DNA of 11,053 nucleotides from Candidatus Zixiibacteriota bacterium (lineage in GTDB: Bacteria; Zixibacteria; MSB-5A5; GN15; FEB-12): contig JACZYS010000065.1 of the NCBI GenBank assembly GCA_022570975.1, positions 1-11,053 of the forward strand, in the 5' to 3' direction. Below the pieces are notes generated by a model. It saw only the letters and a program-made list of their open reading frames with translations, had not been told where the DNA came from and did no database searches. The translations under genes were made by a program, and so were the position numbers. This document shows positions 1-7,119 of the stretch, in pieces (the stretch's first letter is position 1; the number at the start of each line of letters is the position of its first letter).

Positions 1-2382
1 ATTCCAGTTAGATGAATTAACGGGCGATGTTGAGTATTTTATAATCACCGAAGTTGCTGTGCCGATTGTACCGTCATCACCGGTTGCTTTCCATGAGAAA
101 TCAAGCTCACCTTTTTGAGTTCCGGGAACAGCAAAGGTTGAGTCAATTGCAGCCGGCGGTGAATAATCGCCAATGTATAATTTTGATAGGGAGCGGTCAG
201 ACCAGAAATCTGCATTGGTTTTTGTCCAAAAAGAAAAATAGAGAGTATCCGGCTCATCAACAGAAGCTACAATGTCAAAATCGAAAATTGAATTAGGCGC
301 ATAAACTGCCGCCACCCTGTTACTGTTGGCACTGTCAGGATAGGAACCGGTCGAATAACAAAAAATTGCACTATCCGGAACGTTATCAGAACCGGATGTA
401 AAACCAACCTGAATTGAGTCATTCTCACCGCTGAAATCAACGGCCAAAATTGTTGATGTGAAATTTCCAAGATTAGAAAGCGGGTCCTGATCCGGAATAA
501 CCGTACCGGTTAAACCGGCCAGTCGGATTTCAAACCTGTTTTTATCCCATGCAACCACCACTGAAGAATCTTTGGTCACTCCGTCTTTAGATACCGATAC
601 AAAAAATGGATTAAAACCGAGGGAGTCAGAACTTCCCGTCTGTACATACCAGTAAGAAACAACTCCGGTCAGCCTTCCGTTGCTGCTTGTACCTGACATT
701 ACTGTCTGTCCATAGGCGTTGGTAACAGTGACCGTTGCTCCGTTTATCCAGAGACCGTTATCTCCAAGAGGAGCTATATTTATTGTTCTTTCAAGCAAGA
801 ATTCATGACTGTTTTGATTGTACAATACTATATTAGTATCACTGGCACCGTTCAAATAGATGCAGTCTCTGGCTTTCATATCAATTGAAGGTACAAGATA
901 ATAACCAATTGACCAGGTTACCGGATTATCAACAACACCGGAGTCAGAATTTATATCAAGTACTGAAAGAGTGTCACCTTCAAATAAAAGGTGGTTGGCT
1001 GACTTGGCGTTGTATATGTCTCCAGTTTTAACAATTGTTCCAGAACTGATATAATGGTTATTTCTTATTGTCCAGGGGACGCCGGATAGCAAACGCCAGC
1101 TATCTTCAATTCCAAGTTCTGCTGCACGTGCTACGGCACCTGTTGTTAATGCTCTTGCAATAACGGTGTTTCTTTCCAAGATAAGATTAGAATATCCTAT
1201 GTCTGAATCATCATTACCACATTGGAGAACTGAACAGCTTTTCCCTATGGCCGTTGTTGCAGGGTTATCATCAACTATTCCCACAAAAATATTATCTCTG
1301 ATTTCAATGTAATCCCAGTGACCACCGTCAAGAGACCTTAGTCTAAGCACTCTTACAACACCGTCTTTATTTTCACCATCAGGCCCATTGAATACTTCCA
1401 CAAAATTACTATCAATAATAACCGGCTCAGATGCCGTACCGGCAACATTTTCTACTAATATTCCTCTGCCCCCCTGATGCTCAACTCCGGTTGTTATTAC
1501 ATTGTTTCGGATAAGTGATCCTGCTTGAACATCGTGAAGAACAATATTGTAGGCGTTTGCTGCTGAATTACCAACTCCGCATCCACCCGGGAAGCAGTTC
1601 AAAGTGTCATACAACACATTCTGTGCATCAACACTTAAAGTGCAATTCACAATTTTTACTTTAGCTTTAGCGATATATAATCCTGCATGAGGGGTTTTGA
1701 CAACTGTAACACCATCAAAAGTGACATTAAATTCACCCGGCCCCACAGACTCCATGACTCTGCTGCAGGTATATGCAACTGATTCAAAATACTGACGATC
1801 ACTAAAAGTGTTGGAGTTGTTAGTCCATCGACCACCATTGAACTCTATTCCACGATATACCCGAATATTTGAAACACATTTACTGTTCATACCGTCAATT
1901 GTTATATCGATATCGTTGATAGTGACGTTTCTGGCAATAAATATATTTATTCCTATATGTCCTGAACCTGACTCAGAGCCCGGAGCAATATCTCTTATAA
2001 TTTTACCGGGTCCTTGAATAATTACACCGTCCGATGGATCGGAAGAAAAGCCAGTAACTAAAATACCAACTTCATAACGGGAATTCACATTTCCTGCAGT
2101 GTTTATAAATATTACAGTATTGTCAAAATTGATAAAAACATTCTGTTTACGATGCACCAAAATGATGTTGTAATTTACATTATGATTATCTACATATATA
2201 GGTGTGCCGGAGGTAACATAAAGGGTGTCACCAATAAAAGTAATTGAGTCGTTGCTCTGTGCCGAATATGGCAAATCTGACTGAGATAAGGCTACATGGT
2301 TATATGCAATACTAACGGGAACAATCATAAAAACAACTGCAATTGTCATAAATAATTTAACCAATATTCTGGACCTGTTCAT
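1..2382 (-). CDS. Secreted right-handed parallel beta-helix protein with Ig-like and fibronectin III modules (3' end outside window)
   Basis: The frame is open without a stop from the start at 2382 to base 1, giving 794 visible codons; the C-terminus lies beyond the left edge. Residues 1-26 form a signal peptide: a basic start (MNRSR, K9), a hydrophobic core, and a likely cleavage after S-I-A at 26. Residues about 50-440 carry irregular beta-helix coils of the pectate-lyase/NosD kind, with recurring N-x-V/I and R-N-N turns (for example near 118, 300 and 436). Residues about 545-580 resemble a carboxypeptidase-regulatory or Ig-like module (W-I-N-G-A-T-V-T-V-T, then S-N-G-R). From about 739 a fibronectin III module begins (S-P-P-A-A-I-D, then W-K-A-T-G-D-D-G). 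It is likely exported and surface-bound or released; the substrate is unknown, and no catalytic residues can be assigned. It may use or bind the glycan made by the upstream operon, which is inference. A second ATG at 2385 is possible. Confidence 0.85.
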   Translation of the reverse strand, partial: MNRSRILVKLFMTIAVVFMIVPVSIAYNHVALSQSDLPYSAQSNDSITFIGDTLYVTSGTPIYVDNHNVNYNIILVHRKQNVFINFDNTVIFINTAGNVNSRYEVGILVTGFSSDPSDGVIIQGPGKIIRDIAPGSESGSGHIGINIFIARNVTINDIDITIDGMNSKCVSNIRVYRGIEFNGGRWTNNSNTFSDRQYFESVAYTCSRVMESVGPGEFNVTFDGVTVVKTPHAGLYIAKAKVKIVNCTLSVDAQNVLYDTLNCFPGGCGVGNSAANAYNIVLHDVQAGSLIRNNVITTGVEHQGGRGILVENVAGTASEPVIIDSNFVEVFNGPDGENKDGVVRVLRLRSLDGGHWDYIEIRDNIFVGIVDDNPATTAIGKSCSVLQCGNDDSDIGYSNLILERNTVIARALTTGAVARAAELGIEDSWRLLSGVPWTIRNNHYISSGTIVKTGDIYNAKSANHLLFEGDTLSVLDINSDSGVVDNPVTWSIGYYLVPSIDMKARDCIYLNGASDTNIVLYNQNSHEFLLERTINIAPLGDNGLWINGATVTVTNAYGQTVMSGTSSNGRLTGVVSYWYVQTGSSDSLGFNPFFVSVSKDGVTKDSSVVVAWDKNRFEIRLAGLTGTVIPDQDPLSNLGNFTSTILAVDFSGENDSIQVGFTSGSDNVPDSAIFCYSTGSYPDSANSNRVAAVYAPNSIFDFDIVASVDEPDTLYFSFWTKTNADFWSDRSLSKLYIGDYSPPAAIDSTFAVPGTQKGELDFSWKATGDDGTIGTATSVIIKYSTSPVNSSNWN

Positions 2383-2385
2383 CAT

Positions 2386-2391
2386 ACCTCC
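2386..2391 (-). promoter_or_regulatory. Strong Shine-Dalgarno site of the beta-helix gene
   Basis: The minus strand reads GGAGGT immediately before two consecutive ATG codons (2385-2383 and 2382-2380). The first ATG abuts the site directly and the second is 3 nt further on. Because ribosomes need some spacing, the second ATG (2382) is the more plausible start, though neither reaches the usual 5-9 nt. This is the clearest Shine-Dalgarno sequence in the window; several operon genes have only weak ones. Confidence 0.6.
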
Positions 2392-2439
2392 ATTATAGAC
2401 AACCAAACTATTCTGTCTACATAAATTTGTTTCTTAAAC

Positions 2440-2466
2440 ATCATAAACTATGAATGCATTGTTCAA
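2440..2466 (-). promoter_or_regulatory. Candidate promoter for the beta-helix gene
   Basis: On the minus strand TTGAAC (2466-2461) is followed after 15 nt by TATGAT (2445-2440), close to the sigma-70 elements TTGACA and TATAAT. Transcription would begin about 45-50 nt upstream of the start codon. The 15-nt spacer is shorter than the preferred 17, and such matches are easily found by chance in AT-rich DNA, so this is only a candidate. Confidence 0.25.
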
Positions 2467-2726
2467 ATTGATTATCGGTGTTCTTCAAGTTCGAATGAAT
2501 TGATAAACAAAGATTGAGCCAACCTAAAAAGAAATATGTAAATTATTGCACGACAATGCATTACTGCGGACTAAAGGCTCGTAAATTAGCCTTCGAGAAA
2601 GCAATATCTGTTCAACTTTTGAAAACTGTGCTAGGTTTGGACAATCAATATTTATAAAAACGATTTTTCCCTAAAGATGAAATTGGTAAAACAAAATTTG
2701 TCTATGAAAAACAGGTGCATGAATCA

Positions 2727-3845
2727 TTAACGTCTTAGTATCTTCTTGGAGATTCTTTTTAGTTTTATTAGTGACTTGAAGATAAAAGAAATAAATAAAA
2801 TTTTTGTGGTTCTTTTGAAAAGAAAAATGTCAGCGGAAACAAAACTGTCGGTTCCAAATCTTCTCTTGTATTGGGAATCTCCAATTCCAAAATTTAAGAT
2901 ATCTGGTTTATCTCTCGAGAATAAATCTTCCATCATTTTGTAAAATAGAACCGTACCTGGTGAGAGTTTAGCAAATTTATTGTTAAAGGCTATATTTGAG
3001 TAGTGGAAGATATTTTGATGTTGAAATCCAAGGACAAAAGCCCAAGGTTCATTTTCAGCTATAAGCAAGTAAGAACGAAAAAGATTCTTCGCAGCCAAAT
3101 GTTTGTAGAAGGTGGTCTTTTCATCTGAAAAAATATATTTACTTTCATCTGCATCAGATTTCCAAGAATTCTTGAAAATATATTTTCCTGATTTTACGAA
3201 AAACTCTATTTGAGAAATATCGGTTATTCGTTCCAATCTTAAGTTGTTGTTCGATGTTTTTAAAGCCATCTGGTATTGTCTTTTCAAATTATATCTTTCT
3301 TTCTTTTTGAATTTTGAAAGATACTCTTCAAATGAATCACCAAATTTAATAAAAATAAACTTATTTGCATCTCTCTCAACAAAATGAACATACCTTCTTG
3401 AAATTTCACCAATAATTTTTAGTTCGTTCAAGAATGGTTCTGTTACTTGTAAACACTTAAAAAATATCGCATCTAACTTAGGAATTTTTTCGAACAATTT
3501 TTGGAAAATATCATCATAATTCATTGCTGATATAGATCCTAGCGGTTCTCCACCCATTGCAAGGGCAGAAAGAAATCCAAACTTAAGAAAAGTTGTTCTT
3601 CCTGCTGAGAATATTATTTCCCTATCATTGATCTCAAATGGAATTATTGATTTTACTTCACCATCTGTAGTTTCAGAAATACCCAATACATAGCTGCTTG
3701 GCTTGAGTTTGTGCACTGTATCAAACCATTCAGGGGACGCATACAAAGCATAAGGATTTTTAGAAGAAAGGAGCAATTTCCACCAAACGTCTTTTAACTT
3801 AATTTTCTCTTGATTACCAAATGATGTAATCTTGTTTTGATTCAT
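2727..3845 (-). CDS. GNAT-type acyltransferase, CelD/BcsL (FemAB-like) family, second of a tandem pair
   Basis: This 372-residue protein matches the Acetyltransf_6/COG5653 style of double-GNAT protein found in polysaccharide loci. The N-terminal lobe has the family's P-E-W-F-D motif (about 38-42). A central basic stretch (about 178-189, K-K-K-E-R-Y-N-L-K-R-Q) resembles the acceptor-proximal region of FemAB-like proteins. The C-terminal lobe has L-S-P-G-T-V-L (295-301) and L-N-F-G-I-G-D-S-Q-Y-K-R-R-F-G (317-331), the family's most recognisable block. Residues 342-372 are hydrophobic and strongly basic, which suggests membrane-surface association. The likely role is transfer of an acyl or aminoacyl group onto a glycan or lipid-linked precursor in the cytoplasm; the donor and acceptor cannot be read. 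The gene starts 21 nt after the previous stop, with only a weak AGGA about 12 nt upstream. It is visibly more AT-rich than the glycosyltransferase genes and is the last gene of the operon. Confidence 0.85.
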   Translation of the reverse strand: MNQNKITSFGNQEKIKLKDVWWKLLLSSKNPYALYASPEWFDTVHKLKPSSYVLGISETTDGEVKSIIPFEINDREIIFSAGRTTFLKFGFLSALAMGGEPLGSISAMNYDDIFQKLFEKIPKLDAIFFKCLQVTEPFLNELKIIGEISRRYVHFVERDANKFIFIKFGDSFEEYLSKFKKKERYNLKRQYQMALKTSNNNLRLERITDISQIEFFVKSGKYIFKNSWKSDADESKYIFSDEKTTFYKHLAAKNLFRSYLLIAENEPWAFVLGFQHQNIFHYSNIAFNNKFAKLSPGTVLFYKMMEDLFSRDKPDILNFGIGDSQYKRRFGTDSFVSADIFLFKRTTKILFISFIFKSLIKLKRISKKILRR

Positions 3846-3866
3846 TTGATTTTGACATCCTATGAT

Positions 3867-4958
3867 TTATTTCATCAGTTTCTTTTTAAGAATTATCAGG
3901 TGTTTTCCAAGAGCACTTTGCTTTAGAGCCTGATAGGTTCTGGCATACAAGTACCGAGGATAACTTTTGAAGACTTTAATTGAGTAATTCATGCCGGATT
4001 CATTGGTGAAACTTTTTTTGTAGCTTTCATCCCCCTTGCCAAAGTCCAACCGTGAGTATCCATCTCTAATCAGTTTTTCCACCAACATTCTGTTAATAAG
4101 TTTCCCCGGCGAATATTTTGAGTAAGCAATATTATAAGACGGGGTGTACATGTAAACAGTGTCGTTCAAGATAAAAACAAACTTCAAAGAAACCAATTCA
4201 TCATCTATCTTAAGCAGATATAGCTTTACTCTTTTTTGGTCGGCCAAATTTCTTGTAAGAGAAACATAGAATCCTTTATCGTTCTTGTTCAAAAATTTAC
4301 TCGGAGTGGGAGTGTTCTTCCACCGTTCCATATGCTGTTCAAACAGAAGCTCCAGAGAGTTGTTTGTAATTTGGTCGCCGGACAATTCCGTCAAAGTCAG
4401 CTCACCTTGTTTCTTTAAATTGTTTAGTAAATTTTGGAGTTTACTTTTTTGCTTAAACCTAAAAGATTTTCTGGCTTCATTTTGTTCATTAAACTGAAAA
4501 GCAAAACAGTTTCCAGTAGGGACTTTGACAACTCTCATCCCCTTGTTTTTGAAAGCCGAGTACAGTAAGTTAGACTCGCTGATTCTTTCAGGGATTTCAT
4601 CGAGACTTATTTTGTCCCAGTCAGTGCTGTTATCCAGAAGAAATCCGGTAACTTCCTTACAAATCAAACTCTTATCTGGCCCAATAACTCCACCGTAGTC
4701 AGCGTTGGGTGAACCAAGGAAAGAAATAGAGTGCTCACGCAAATTCTGAACTAAGGGAGCAATACCGACTAACTCATCAGTAAATTCAACAAGCAAAATA
4801 TAAAGTTTACATCCTTCTTGAAAACTTTGCCACCAGGAGTCGGCCCATTCATGGATCAAGAATATTGATTTTGATTCTGTTTTTTGAACGAGAAGATTCC
4901 ATTGTTCTTTAAGCCCCAAAAAGTCTTCGTATTCTGATATTTTTCTGACTTTATACAT
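3867..4958 (-). CDS. GNAT-type acyltransferase, CelD/BcsL (FemAB-like) family, first of a tandem pair
   Basis: This 363-residue protein is of the Acetyltransf_6/COG5653 type. Diagnostic features are H-E-W-A-D-S-W-W (36-43), corresponding to the P-x-W-xx-x-W-W motif of the family, L-V-G-I-A-P-L-V (63-70), D-Y-G-G (87-90), Y-S-P-G-K-L-I (282-288) and L-D-F-G-K-G-D-E-S-Y-K-K-S-F (304-317). The last two blocks align with those of the next gene, so the two are distant paralogues rather than a recent duplication. No signal peptide is visible, so it is probably cytoplasmic. The predicted role is acylation or aminoacylation of a sugar or lipid-linked precursor, with the substrate unknown. It starts 9 nt after the deacetylase stop and has no evident Shine-Dalgarno sequence, so translation is probably coupled to the upstream gene. 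Confidence 0.88.
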   Translation of the reverse strand: MYKVRKISEYEDFLGLKEQWNLLVQKTESKSIFLIHEWADSWWQSFQEGCKLYILLVEFTDELVGIAPLVQNLREHSISFLGSPNADYGGVIGPDKSLICKEVTGFLLDNSTDWDKISLDEIPERISESNLLYSAFKNKGMRVVKVPTGNCFAFQFNEQNEARKSFRFKQKSKLQNLLNNLKKQGELTLTELSGDQITNNSLELLFEQHMERWKNTPTPSKFLNKNDKGFYVSLTRNLADQKRVKLYLLKIDDELVSLKFVFILNDTVYMYTPSYNIAYSKYSPGKLINRMLVEKLIRDGYSRLDFGKGDESYKKSFTNESGMNYSIKVFKSYPRYLYARTYQALKQSALGKHLIILKKKLMK

Positions 4959-4967
4959 ATTTGTTCA

Positions 4968-5990
4968 TCAGTTTTTCTTGGAAAAAGTAAGGGTCGCTTG
5001 AATCTTCTTTAAGAAATAAAAATAACCGGACAACCTTGCCATAAATTCCAGTCGACTGATGTTCGAGCCTATTTCAACTCTGGGGATTTCAAATTTATTA
5101 TCAGCTGAGGTGAAATGACGGTCTTCAATTATCAGAGCTGCTTTAAAACCAAATTCTTTCAAAACCTCAATAGTATCATTGTTATACATTCCATTTGGAT
5201 AAGCAAACAGAGGCAGAAAGGGGATTCCCAGATCGTTCAGATTTCTTAGAGAAAGGGCTATATCTTCTTTCTGTTTCTCTCTTGAAAGATTTGACAGAAC
5301 TTTGTGATAACTCGAATGAGATGCAATCTGGAACTCGTTTGAAAGAGAAAGTTCCAATATTTGTGAGCTGCTCATAAGCTCAAAAAGAGGCTTAAAATCT
5401 GAGTCCAAATAATTTGTGCGGATAAAGTTTAAAATATTTTCTACAACTTCATGATTCATACTCTTTAACCGAGTACCGAGTTCTCCAAGTATGACGGCTC
5501 TTTCTTTTTTGTTTGCAGGCAGAGCAATATCTTCAAGCCCAAATTGATTTAGATTCAACTTGTTAGTCTTTGAGTTAACAAGAATGTCAAAAAATTCAGT
5601 ACTCCAGTTCTGTTTGTTCTCTTTTGATAGACAGGGAATAACAAAACAGACGGCCGGAAGCGAAAACTCTGCTAATATTTTCCAGACAACATCATAATTA
5701 TTTTTTAGTCCGTCATCAAATGTAATCAGCACTCTATTGATTGATTGAGAAGGCTCATTATCTAAAACGACGGAAGCGTCGCCGCAATTGTAATTATCCT
5801 TAAGGTGTTTCATTTGCCACCTGAAAGAATCAGAATTCAGAATAAGCCAGTAATATTCCGGCAGCTTTTTGCCCGAGACACCGTGATACATAATCACCCG
5901 TATTTTTTTTGAATTAAGTTTCTTGAAGACAATATTCATACCCAGCAAATTACCAAGAAATAGTAATATATATAAAACAGATCTTTTCAT
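4968..5990 (-). CDS. Polysaccharide deacetylase (NodB homology domain, carbohydrate esterase 4 type)
   Basis: This 340-residue protein has the expected motifs: M-Y-H-G-V (34-38), T-F-D-D-G (90-94, with the catalytic-base and metal Asp pair D92/D93), H-S-S-Y-H (225-229, metal-binding His pair), F-A-Y-P-N-G (262-267) and R304. The family removes N-acetyl (sometimes O-acetyl) groups from polysaccharides using a divalent metal. The spacing from the Asp pair to the His pair is about 133 residues, against about 50 in well-studied members such as PgdA and PdaA. A helical insertion of roughly 80 residues therefore sits at about 130-215. Residues 5-21 are hydrophobic after M-K-R, suggesting a signal anchor that holds the enzyme at the outer face of the inner membrane. 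It starts 1 nt after the upstream glycosyltransferase stop, with AGGT a few bases upstream of the ATG. Confidence 0.9.
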   Translation of the reverse strand: MKRSVLYILLFLGNLLGMNIVFKKLNSKKIRVIMYHGVSGKKLPEYYWLILNSDSFRWQMKHLKDNYNCGDASVVLDNEPSQSINRVLITFDDGLKNNYDVVWKILAEFSLPAVCFVIPCLSKENKQNWSTEFFDILVNSKTNKLNLNQFGLEDIALPANKKERAVILGELGTRLKSMNHEVVENILNFIRTNYLDSDFKPLFELMSSSQILELSLSNEFQIASHSSYHKVLSNLSREKQKEDIALSLRNLNDLGIPFLPLFAYPNGMYNNDTIEVLKEFGFKAALIIEDRHFTSADNKFEIPRVEIGSNISRLEFMARLSGYFYFLKKIQATLTFSKKN

Positions 5991-5991
5991 A

Positions 5992-7119
5992 CTACCTATT
6001 GCTTCCTAAGATGGTCTCGTAAAACGATTCTGTTTTTGAGACCATTTTCTCTATTGAAAAGGCAGCTCTTGAAAACTGAATAGCTTTTTCCCCAAGTTGT
6101 CTGGCCTGTTTTTTGTTCTCTATAAGCAGATCAATTTTTGTTGCCATAGATTCTTTGTCACCATCTTTTATTATATATCCGGTCTCGCCATCTTCTATAA
6201 TTTCAGAATTTCCTCCAACATCAAAAGCAACCGATGGAATTCCGGAGAGAGAATATTCTATCAAAGAGTTGGAAAGTCCTTCAGAGGCAGAAGTCAAAAC
6301 GCCGATATCAAAAAGCTTCAAATATTGGTAAACGTTGTCAACCGAATATACAAAATGCATCCTGTCGTTTAATCCTCTTCTGTCTATTTCTCTCAATAGT
6401 ACTTTCCGGTCTTTTGCCCAGCCGACAATAATAAAATGACAGTTTTTATTTTTTATCATAGATGCAACTTCAATGAAACGGTCAATCCGTTTTACCGGTC
6501 TCAAGTTTGCAATAATGCCTACCACCGGCGCATCTTCTGAAATGCCCAAAGACTTCCTGCTGACTTCATCTTCTTGATTGATATGTTTTAGGGAGACTCC
6601 GTTACAAATCACTGTCACTTTACTTTCCGGCAGAGATTCAGTTTCAAGCAGCATTCGCTTGACCGCTTGGGCGTTGACAAGGCAATAGTCAGCCATTTGG
6701 CTGGTTTTTTTCATCAGCCATCTGTCTCTTGAAGAAATCTGGTATCCGCTGTCTCGGCGGCAGACTATTATTTTTTTTATGCCGGCCAGTTTTCCGGCCA
6801 TCAAACCGAAAATTCTGCTGTCCAAATAAAACAGCTGCAAAATCTTTATTTTTCTTTTCCTAAATTCTGAGCCTAGCTTAAAAATTGCCATAATACCTTT
6901 CATTGAGATCAGGCTTGTCAGGTTAAGGAATTTTATCTGGCAGTTCAAATCCAGATGAACATCTTTCCATTTTGGCTGAAGGATAAAAATATATGGTACA
7001 AATTTATCCCTGTCCATATTATCAATAAGCGTTGCCAACTGATTTCCTGTTCCGCCTCCACGGCCAAAATTATTAATCAAATATGCAATTGCGATTTTAT
7101 TTTTATCAGCAGCGAACAT
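5992..7119 (-). CDS. Glycosyltransferase family 4 (GT-B fold)
   Basis: This 375-residue protein shows both Rossmann lobes of a GT-B enzyme. The N-terminal lobe begins with a beta strand and the glycine-rich loop G-R-G-G-G-T-G-N-Q (19-27), which binds the acceptor side in this fold. I-C-N-G-V (171-175) and A-N-L-R-P-V-K-R-I-D (204-213) mark entry into the nucleotide-sugar-binding lobe. The retaining-enzyme signature E-x7-E is intact at E280 and E288 (E-G-L-S-N-S-L-I-E). It probably transfers one sugar from an NDP- or UDP-sugar to a lipid-linked oligosaccharide at the inner face of the membrane; the sugar cannot be told. Its ATG overlaps the upstream stop by one base (TAATG), which indicates translational coupling. 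Length is normal for the family. Confidence 0.93.
   Translation of the reverse strand: MFAADKNKIAIAYLINNFGRGGGTGNQLATLIDNMDRDKFVPYIFILQPKWKDVHLDLNCQIKFLNLTSLISMKGIMAIFKLGSEFRKRKIKILQLFYLDSRIFGLMAGKLAGIKKIIVCRRDSGYQISSRDRWLMKKTSQMADYCLVNAQAVKRMLLETESLPESKVTVICNGVSLKHINQEDEVSRKSLGISEDAPVVGIIANLRPVKRIDRFIEVASMIKNKNCHFIIVGWAKDRKVLLREIDRRGLNDRMHFVYSVDNVYQYLKLFDIGVLTSASEGLSNSLIEYSLSGIPSVAFDVGGNSEIIEDGETGYIIKDGDKESMATKIDLLIENKKQARQLGEKAIQFSRAAFSIEKMVSKTESFYETILGSNR

Larger units (their letters stand above)
2386..2726. other. Intergenic region separating the glycan operon from the beta-helix gene
   Basis: This is the only gap over 300 bases. It holds the Shine-Dalgarno site and candidate promoter listed separately. 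It also holds a 6-bp inverted repeat (AAGGCT at 2574-2579, AGCCTT at 2588-2593, 8-nt loop) that is not followed by a T-run on the minus strand. I find no convincing rho-independent terminator after the upstream operon's last stop at 2727. On the plus strand a 33-codon frame with an ATG at 2556 ends at 2657, and its open frame extends back to 2499. It is treated as unproven. No tRNA, riboswitch or other recognisable RNA was seen. Confidence 0.7.

Noticed and set aside
54..470. Short open frames on both strands near the left edge
   Set aside because: They overlap the continuous beta-helix and fibronectin III coding frame and look unlike proteins.
1656..2017. Short open frames on both strands inside the beta-helix gene
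   Set aside because: The long frame from 2382 to 1 is uninterrupted and has a signal peptide and coherent domains. The short ones are frame shadows.
2466..2511. Imperfect repeated ATCAATT-GAAC segments in the intergenic region as regulator sites
   Set aside because: The match between the two copies is poor and needs gaps; AT-rich sequence gives such resemblances readily.
2574..2593. 6-bp inverted repeat with 8-nt loop as a transcription terminator
   Set aside because: No T-run follows on either strand, and the stem is short and half AT. It could easily be chance.
2691..2701. Palindrome ACAAAATTTGT as an operator or terminator
   Set aside because: The arms leave essentially no loop for a hairpin, and AT-rich palindromes of this size are expected by chance. 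There is no second copy.
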